From an uncultured Opitutia bacterium (GTDB lineage Bacteria > Verrucomicrobiota > Verrucomicrobiia > Opitutales > Opitutaceae): 14,988 nucleotides of DNA. Below are positions 10,591 to 14,988 of this stretch, in pieces. Position numbers and translations under genes: made by a program. The stretch spans positions 1 through 14,988 of the forward strand of contig CALFZM010000156.1 of the NCBI GenBank assembly GCA_937952235.1, in the 5' to 3' direction. Each line of letters opens with the position of its first letter. Positions within the stretch are counted from its first letter, which is position 1. The notes beneath the pieces were generated by a model. The model was not told the DNA's origin and did not search any database. It saw only the letters and a program-made list of their open reading frames with translations.

Positions 10591-10717
10591 CGAGTTGAGA
10601 GATGAGAGTTGAGGGTTGAGGGCCACGACGAAGCGCGCGCGGCGCTTTCCCCGGCGGCCGTGGTTACACCGACTCGGCGGATTGGTCTCTCAACTCTCAA
10701 CTTCAGACTCTCAACTG
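10591..10717. repeat. Composite inverted repeat of TCTCAAC heptamers between convergent genes
   Basis: The 148-bp gap between the copper receptor gene and nosY is filled by two arms, 10591-10622 (units like GTTGAGA, GTTGAGG) and 10686-10717 (units like TCTCAAC). They are imperfect reverse complements over about 32 bases. The 63-base centre contains a further short CCACG/CGTGG pair. The position between two convergent genes suggests a bidirectional terminator or a dispersed intergenic element. From memory, similar heptad strings recur between genes in verrucomicrobial genomes, but I cannot verify that here. Confidence 0.7.
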
Positions 10718-10729
10718 AGTCACCCCGCC

Positions 10730-11500
10730 TCAGAGATCCTTCCGCCGGAAGATCCACACCGCCGCGCCGACCGGCAGCGCGATCCAGGCGCCGAGCACGA
10801 GGGTGGCGAAGAGTTTGCCGGTGCCGGTGCCGAGCAGGTCCTTCAACATCGCGCCCGTGTAACCCATCAGCGCGGACACATCCATCTGCAGCAGCACCAG
10901 CACGCGCCCGAGGTCGATCGGGTTGAGCGCGAGCAGGGTCAGGCTGATGCCCTCGAGCGGAAAATCCTCGAGCAGGAAAAGCACGTACAGGGTCACCCCA
11001 TCGTGCAGCAGGCCGAAATAGAACCAGATCAGCAGCGCCGCACCGATGCCGCGAGCCTTGTCCCGCGCGAGCACGGCGGCGACGAACGCCAGCGCGGTGA
11101 AGACGGCTGTGAGCAGCAGCGCGACGGCGATCAGCGTGAGACCCGTGACGGTGCCGGCATACAGCAGCACCGGCACGGCGATGCCGACGAGCAGCGCGGC
11201 CGCCAGCGCCAGCATCACGCCGATCATCTGCGCCAACAGGATCGTGGTCCGCGGCAGCGGCTGCGCGGCGAGCAGTTCGACGAACTCCTGCGTGTTGTAG
11301 AAATGCGTGGTCGCAAACACGAGGCTCACCAGCGGGACGATCATCAGCACGAGACTGAGCAGCCCGACGAGGGCCTTGGCCGTGTCGCCGCCGAGGTTGA
11401 AGAGCCCGAGCGAGGCGACGAGCAGGAAGCCCGCATACGCCAGGGCGATCCTGCCGCGCAGGATCTCGATCGCGACGTACTTGACGATGCGCAGCATCAT
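10730..11500 (-). CDS. nosY: NosY-type ABC transporter permease
   Basis: NosY is the membrane half of the NosDFY transporter needed to mature the copper-sulfur centre of N2O reductase. The 256-residue protein has about six hydrophobic segments (roughly 18-37, 43-63, 89-116, 119-144, 151-177, 230-251). It carries the conserved cytoplasmic-side stretch NTQEFVELLAAQPLPRTTI (69-87) and the NosY-like LNPIDLGRV (192-200). Length is close to that of known NosY (about 270). Its ATG overlaps the nosF stop in an ATGA, which implies translational coupling with the ATPase. A GGAAAGG sequence 7 nt upstream is one of the few Shine-Dalgarno-like sites in the window. It is the last gene of the cluster and ends at the heptamer inverted repeat. 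Confidence 0.9.
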   Translation of the reverse strand: MMLRIVKYVAIEILRGRIALAYAGFLLVASLGLFNLGGDTAKALVGLLSLVLMIVPLVSLVFATTHFYNTQEFVELLAAQPLPRTTILLAQMIGVMLALAAALLVGIAVPVLLYAGTVTGLTLIAVALLLTAVFTALAFVAAVLARDKARGIGAALLIWFYFGLLHDGVTLYVLFLLEDFPLEGISLTLLALNPIDLGRVLVLLQMDVSALMGYTGAMLKDLLGTGTGKLFATLVLGAWIALPVGAAVWIFRRKDL

Positions 11501-12240
11501 GACGCGGCCTTTCCGGGCGGAGGCGGCTCGTCGGCGGTGGCGCGCGCAATCCCGGCGATGACGCGGTCGAGCCGGGTCTCACCCGATTCGGCCTTCAACT
11601 CCGCGATCGGGCGATACAGCCGCATCCGGCCTTCGATCAGGTAGAGCACGTCCGTCGCGATCTCATCGAGGTCACTGAGGATGTGCGACGTGACGAGGAT
11701 GAGTTTGCCGCGCTCGCGCTGCGCCCGGATCTTCTCCTTCAGGATCTCGACCGACACCGGATCGAGTCCGGCGGTCGGCTCGTCGAGCACGAGCACATCG
11801 GGGTCGAAGAGAAACGCGAGGCAGGCGCTGACCTTCTGCCGCATGCCGCCGGAGAGCGTGCGCGCCGTCTTGGGCGCGAGACGGTCCACCTGCAGCGCGG
11901 TGATGAGATCCTCGTCGGTCCGCTCGTGGGTGCCGCGGCGGATTTCCCGCATCATCTCGAACAGCTGCCCCACGCGCAGGTGATCGGGGAAACGGCCGAT
12001 CTGCGGCATGTAGCCGATGCGCCGGCGCGGGGCGGGCGAATCGAGCAGGCTCTCGCCGTCGAGCGTGAGCGTGCCGGCATCGGGCCGCACAAGCCCGAGC
12101 ACGCACTTGAGCAACGTGGTTTTCCCGGCGCCGTTGGGCCCAATCAGCGCCACGGACTGTCCGCGGCGCAGCGTGGCGGTCAGATCATCGAGGGCGCGAA
12201 GGCGGCCGAATGACTTGGTGAGGCGCGAGGCTTCGAGCAT
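11497..12240 (-). CDS. nosF: NosF-type ABC transporter ATPase
   Basis: NosF is the cytoplasmic ATPase that powers NosDFY during assembly of N2O reductase. The 247-residue protein has all motifs of an active ABC ATPase: Walker A GPNGAGKTT (34-42), Q-loop glutamine in YMPQ (77-80), signature LSGGMRQK (129-136), Walker B VLVLDEPTAGLD (149-160) and the switch histidine in TSHI (H186). The C-terminal tail (about 205-247) is the short extension usual for NosF-like ATPases. The identification as NosF rather than a generic drug or multicopper ATPase rests on its place between nosD and nosY. It starts 13 nt after the FAS1 gene and overlaps nosY by 4 nt. No clear Shine-Dalgarno precedes its ATG, so it may rely on readthrough of ribosomes from the gene before. 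Confidence 0.92.
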   Translation of the reverse strand: MLEASRLTKSFGRLRALDDLTATLRRGQSVALIGPNGAGKTTLLKCVLGLVRPDAGTLTLDGESLLDSPAPRRRIGYMPQIGRFPDHLRVGQLFEMMREIRRGTHERTDEDLITALQVDRLAPKTARTLSGGMRQKVSACLAFLFDPDVLVLDEPTAGLDPVSVEILKEKIRAQRERGKLILVTSHILSDLDEIATDVLYLIEGRMRLYRPIAELKAESGETRLDRVIAGIARATADEPPPPGKAAS

Positions 12241-12253
12241 GCGGCGGGGGGCG

Positions 12254-12832
12254 CTATTTGGCGCCCGGCGGCGTGAGCACGCCGTCCACCACGTGAACGA
12301 TGCCGTTGGCCGCGGGAACCGTGCCGACGACCGTCGCGACGCCGTTGAGCGTGATCTTACCGTCCCTGACGGTGATCTTCACGTTGTCGCCGTTGGCCAT
12401 GTTGAGGGTCATTCCGTCCTTCAGCATATCGGGCCGGTAAACGGCCACGGCAACGTGATATTGCAGGATGTCGCGCAGCGTCTCCTTGCTGGCCGGCTTG
12501 AGCAGGTTCTCGACCGTGCCGGCCGGCAGCTTCTTGAACGCGTCGTTCGTCGGCGCGAACACCGTGAACGGGCCCGTGTTCGCCAGCACGTCGACGAGCT
12601 CGGCCGCCTTGACCGCGGTCACGAGCGTCGTGTGGGCCTGGCTGCCGACCGCGACCTTGACGATGTCCTTCTGCGACTCGTTGTCGGCGACGGCGGCCTG
12701 GCCGGCGACCGCGGCCGGGGCGGGTTCGGACCTGGCGGCGGCGGCCGGGGCGGGTTCCTGCCGGGCACAGGCACCGAGCAGCAACGCGAGCAGGGCGGCG
12801 GAGAGGAAACGGGAGGGAGTGATGCGTTTCAT
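12254..12832 (-). CDS. FAS1 (fasciclin) domain lipoprotein inside the nos cluster
   Basis: The 192-residue product starts with a lipoprotein signal peptide ending in the lipobox LLGAC (C22 would be lipidated). A flexible Ala/Pro linker with two EPAPA units (26-30, 36-40) follows, then one FAS1 domain (about 55-188). The FAS1 hallmarks are FTVFAPTNDAFKKLP (89-103), LQYHV (123-127) and NGIVHVVDGVLTPP (176-189). FAS1 domains are mostly adhesion or protein-binding modules, and the biochemical role here is unknown. It sits in the middle of the nos genes, 58 nt after nosD and 13 nt before nosF, so it is probably expressed with them and placed in the periplasm. It might act as a scaffold or electron or metal carrier partner. 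That is inference, and only the FAS1 assignment is firm. Confidence 0.9.
   Translation of the reverse strand: MKRITPSRFLSAALLALLLGACARQEPAPAAAARSEPAPAAVAGQAAVADNESQKDIVKVAVGSQAHTTLVTAVKAAELVDVLANTGPFTVFAPTNDAFKKLPAGTVENLLKPASKETLRDILQYHVAVAVYRPDMLKDGMTLNMANGDNVKITVRDGKITLNGVATVVGTVPAANGIVHVVDGVLTPPGAK
12711..12757 (-). repeat. 17-bp direct repeat in the lipoprotein linker
   Basis: GCGGCCGGGGCGGGTTC occurs exactly at 12711-12727 and 12741-12757, 30 bp apart. It encodes the two EPAPA units of the FAS1 lipoprotein linker and points to lengthening of the tether by an in-frame duplication. Confidence 0.8.
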
Positions 12833-12890
12833 GGTATCCGGGAGCGGAGGTTGCGGGTTGAACAGAGAAAGCGGGCCGGGCGGAGGGCGT

Positions 12891-14135
12891 TCAGAGCGGA
12901 TGCGGCCTCATCACGGGATGCGGATCAAGCAGCTTGTCCGGCGTCAGCGTGGGAAAGATCCGCTCGGCGCGGTCGAGGAAATGCACGAGCGGCGATCGCA
13001 GCAGCAGCAGCGCGGCCGGCACGCGGTCGACCAGCTTGGCGAAGAGGCTCAGCGGCCGGTGCGGCACGTCGCCGACACCGTCGCGGTCGAGGTCGTAGAG
13101 TTCGGCCCGGTCCCAGTAGTTGCCTTCGAAACGGTTCAGTTCGAGCTCGCCGTTGGTGGTGACGTCGAACGCGTTCCCGACGAAGTTGTTTTTTGAATAC
13201 AGATTGTCGGTCGAACTCGACTCCACCTGGAGCGCCCAGCCGTTGGCGCGCAGCTGGTTGCCCTCGAAAACCATCCGGGTCGAACTCTGGATCGTGACGG
13301 CGATGGAGTTGCGCTCGAAGACATTCCCCCTGATCCGGCTGTCGGTGAGGTCCTTCAACAGAAGTCCGTAGGCCGCGCTGCCCCAGCTGTGGCTGAAGCG
13401 GTTGGCCTCCATCGTCACCTCGCGGGAATACATCACGGCGACGCCGGCGCCGTTCCGGATGAAGTGGTTTTCCCGATACACGTTCCGGTGCGCCGACATG
13501 AAGTGCAGGCCGTAACGAAGGTTGCCGGTCACGCGGTTCCGCTCGATGTGCGAATCGGAGACGAACTCGAGGTAGATGCCATCGCGGTGGCGGTCCACGG
13601 TGTTGTCACTGAAGACGAGCCGCTCGCACGACCAGGCGTGGATGCCGTTGCCGTTCTCCTGTTCCCCCACGGGGGTTCCGCGGATCTCGTTGCGCCGGGC
13701 AACTCCGTCCCGCGCCTTGGAGAAGTAGATGCCGAAGCTGCAGCCGAACACGCGATTGTCCTCGACGGTGACCCGGCTCGCGCTGGCCACCTTGATGCCG
13801 GCGAGATCGTGCAGGCTGCCCGCCCCGCCCCGGACGATCTCGAAGCCGCGGACGGTCACGCCGGAGGCCGTGATCGTGAGCACTTCGACCCGATCCTCGC
13901 CGTCGAGGCGCGGCCAGCCGACCCCCACCAGCGTCACCGGCTTGTCGACACTGAGGTTCCCTTCCCGATAAACGCCTCCGTGCACCGTGACGGTGTCGCC
14001 CGCCGCGGCGGCGGTGAGGGCGTCCCTGATCCGCTCGAAACGCTGACCGGGGCCGACGTGCCACTCCACCGCGCCGAGCGGCAGAGCGGTGACGGCACAA
14101 AGGGCGGCGAAAAACGCACGGCGCATCGCGATCAT
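12891..14135 (-). CDS. nosD: NosD, periplasmic copper/sulfur accessory protein
   Basis: NosD is the periplasmic partner of NosFY required to build the Cu centres of N2O reductase. The 414-residue protein has a Sec signal peptide (about 1-22, ending PLGA before VEWHVGPG). A long right-handed beta-helix follows, made of repeated segments (carbohydrate-binding/CASH, NosD type), seen as recurring N-x-hydrophobic turns such as DNTVDRHRDGIYLEF and ENHFIRNGAGVAVMYS. The C-terminal EGNYWDRAELYDLDRDGVGD motif and the closing DRAERIFPTLTPDKL region are typical of NosD. I chose the ATG at 14135 because it overlaps the nosL stop by 4 nt (ATGA) and precedes the signal peptide. An alternative ATG at 14126 starts three codons later. 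The frame stays open upstream through nosL, which is not coding. Confidence 0.93.
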   Translation of the reverse strand: MIAMRRAFFAALCAVTALPLGAVEWHVGPGQRFERIRDALTAAAAGDTVTVHGGVYREGNLSVDKPVTLVGVGWPRLDGEDRVEVLTITASGVTVRGFEIVRGGAGSLHDLAGIKVASASRVTVEDNRVFGCSFGIYFSKARDGVARRNEIRGTPVGEQENGNGIHAWSCERLVFSDNTVDRHRDGIYLEFVSDSHIERNRVTGNLRYGLHFMSAHRNVYRENHFIRNGAGVAVMYSREVTMEANRFSHSWGSAAYGLLLKDLTDSRIRGNVFERNSIAVTIQSSTRMVFEGNQLRANGWALQVESSSTDNLYSKNNFVGNAFDVTTNGELELNRFEGNYWDRAELYDLDRDGVGDVPHRPLSLFAKLVDRVPAALLLLRSPLVHFLDRAERIFPTLTPDKLLDPHPVMRPHPL

Positions 14136-14593
14136 GGGGGCAGGGCCTTCACTTCCGACCAGCGCAGGACGCGGCCGCCCCCGAGTTCCCGGCGGACGGG
14201 CTCGAGTTCCGCCTCCGACCCAAACGCCGCGAGCCCGCTGGCCATCGGCGACCGCAGGTCCGGATGGTGGAGGAACCAGGCGTTCTCCACGGGGATGAGC
14301 TGATTGGGCCGTTTGAAGTCGACCACCACCGCCCGCGGGCCGGCTCCGGACGCGACGGGCTGCTTGCGCTCGAAGGCGGTGAGACAGTTGAGGTCGTCGA
14401 ACACGTACACGCGGCCGCGCGCCGTGATGAATTCCGCGCCGTAGTGGCGGTCGACGAGCGTCATCTTGCACTCGGCACATTCGTCCCGGCCGTAGCGGAT
14501 CGGCCGCGGGCCGGAGTCGCAGCCGGTGAGCAGGATCACGAGCGCGAGCAAGGCAAAGGGGCGCTTCACCCACCATGTGCCATTCCGTTTCAT
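14132..14593 (-). CDS. nosL: NosL, copper chaperone lipoprotein
   Basis: NosL is a lipoprotein that binds Cu(I) and helps supply copper to N2O reductase with NosDFY. The 153-residue product has a lipoprotein signal with lipobox LLTGC (C25). Soon after comes the metal-site region DECAECKMTLVDRHYGAEF (37-55), with C39, C42 and M44 in a CxxCxM arrangement and H50 nearby. FDDLNCLTAF and the conserved C-terminal SPMASGLAAF match the NosL family. The ATG at 14593 overlaps the stop of the upstream membrane-protein gene by 4 nt, and its own stop overlaps nosD by 4 nt, so three genes are chained by ATGA overlaps. The upstream frame extension to 14878 is rejected for this reason. Confidence 0.94.
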   Translation of the reverse strand: MKRNGTWWVKRPFALLALVILLTGCDSGPRPIRYGRDECAECKMTLVDRHYGAEFITARGRVYVFDDLNCLTAFERKQPVASGAGPRAVVVDFKRPNQLIPVENAWFLHHPDLRSPMASGLAAFGSEAELEPVRRELGGGRVLRWSEVKALPP

Positions 14594-14988
14594 GCCTTGG
14601 CCGGCGCGGGGCGGGTGCGCCACCAGTCCCACGCGACGAGCGCGACGGCGGTGACGCCGACGAGGATGAACACCCAGCCGCCGTAGTCGGGACCTGAATA
14701 CGCGACGAAGTTGAGCAGGTTCTTGTAGCCGATCAGCGGGGGCTGGTAGGACATCCCCGGGACGTTGATCGCCGCCTTCGGGTCGAGGTTGTGCCCGTAG
14801 TCGTAACCCCAGCGATAGTAGTCCGCCAGACCGAGGATGCCAGTCAGGCACAACAGGCCGGCGAAGGTCCGCAGCCACCGCCGGCTGCCGAGCAGCGCAC
14901 CAAGGACACCCACGCCGATCAGCACGCCGCCGAGCCAGGGCATCACCTTGAACTCGGGAAACATCTCGGCCTTGATCGTGCGCATCCC
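14590..14988 (-). CDS. Membrane protein upstream of nosL (partial, cut by window edge)
   Basis: The visible part has at least 131 residues with three hydrophobic spans (about 16-34, 37-55 and 102-121). The conserved-looking core YDYGHNLDPKAAI (61-73) and SYQPPLIG (79-86) between spans two and three would be periplasmic. From memory, proteins with this core occur in nos clusters of Bacteroidetes and relatives, where a further N-terminal part ends in a stretch like HYIGM. The visible Met is preceded by a Gly codon (GGG at 14988-14986), matching that GM. The real start is therefore probably beyond the window and this Met internal. Its stop overlaps nosL. The function is unproven; a role in maturing or anchoring the N2O reductase system is inferred from position. 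Confidence 0.75.
   Translation of the reverse strand, partial: GMRTIKAEMFPEFKVMPWLGGVLIGVGVLGALLGSRRWLRTFAGLLCLTGILGLADYYRWGYDYGHNLDPKAAINVPGMSYQPPLIGYKNLLNFVAYSGPDYGGWVFILVGVTAVALVAWDWWRTRPAPAKA

Noticed and set aside
8230..10626. A 798-codon open frame on the minus strand opposite the copper receptor
   Set aside because: The low-complexity Arg/Gly/Ala/Val product lies fully over a clearly coding receptor, so it is a GC artefact.
11497..12240. Generic drug-export or gliding-type ABC ATPase
   Set aside because: The motifs alone would permit it, but the position between nosD and a NosY-like permease makes NosF far more likely.
14136..14576. Upstream extension of the nosD reading frame
   Set aside because: It runs through nosL in another frame. 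The ATG at 14135 with signal peptide and 4-nt overlap is the natural start.

Overview
The window is about 15 kb of GC-rich bacterial chromosome. It most resembles the Verrucomicrobiota, probably the Opitutaceae. That placement is an inference from four things: the long SecA with an extra insert, the high-GC codon use, the weak or absent Shine-Dalgarno sequences before lead genes, and nitrous oxide reductase accessory genes of the type known from clade II (atypical) nosZ clusters, such as those of Opitutus and Bacteroidetes. No phage, insertion sequence, CRISPR array, tRNA or rRNA was seen. No gap between genes exceeds 300 bases.

Left part (1-6962). The housekeeping gene secA lies on the minus strand (54-3059), followed by a strong hairpin. 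Divergent from it is a two-gene plus-strand unit: a Gfo/Idh/MocA-family NAD(P)-dependent sugar dehydrogenase (3238-4521) and a class III PLP aminotransferase (4554-5927). Together they could oxidise a hydroxyl to a ketone and then transaminate it, or run the reverse; the substrate is unknown. Convergent with them is a UDP-glucuronate decarboxylase (6036-6962, minus), which makes UDP-xylose for surface polysaccharide.

Middle (7127-10581, plus). A small outer-membrane beta-barrel protein ends in a textbook rho-independent terminator. It is followed by a small signal-anchored protein with a CxxC motif, and then a TonB-dependent receptor of the copper (OprC/NosA) type. The receptor carries a duplicated methionine-rich segment.

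Right part (10730-14988, minus, converging on the copper receptor). This is the distal half of a nitrous oxide reductase (nos) cluster. In transcription order it reads: a membrane protein cut by the window edge, nosL, nosD, a FAS1 (fasciclin) lipoprotein, nosF, nosY. Several junctions overlap by 4 nt (ATGA). nosZ itself is not in the window and would be expected beyond 14988.

The biological theme of the right half is copper supply to N2O reductase. The TonB receptor would bring copper across the outer membrane. NosL, NosD, NosF and NosY would then deliver copper and/or sulfur for the Cu centres of NosZ in the periplasm. The FAS1 lipoprotein and the small CxxC protein are the least understood members and the best candidates for new parts of the system. 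A composite inverted repeat built of TCTCAAC/GTTGAGA-like heptamers separates the copper receptor gene from the nos genes.
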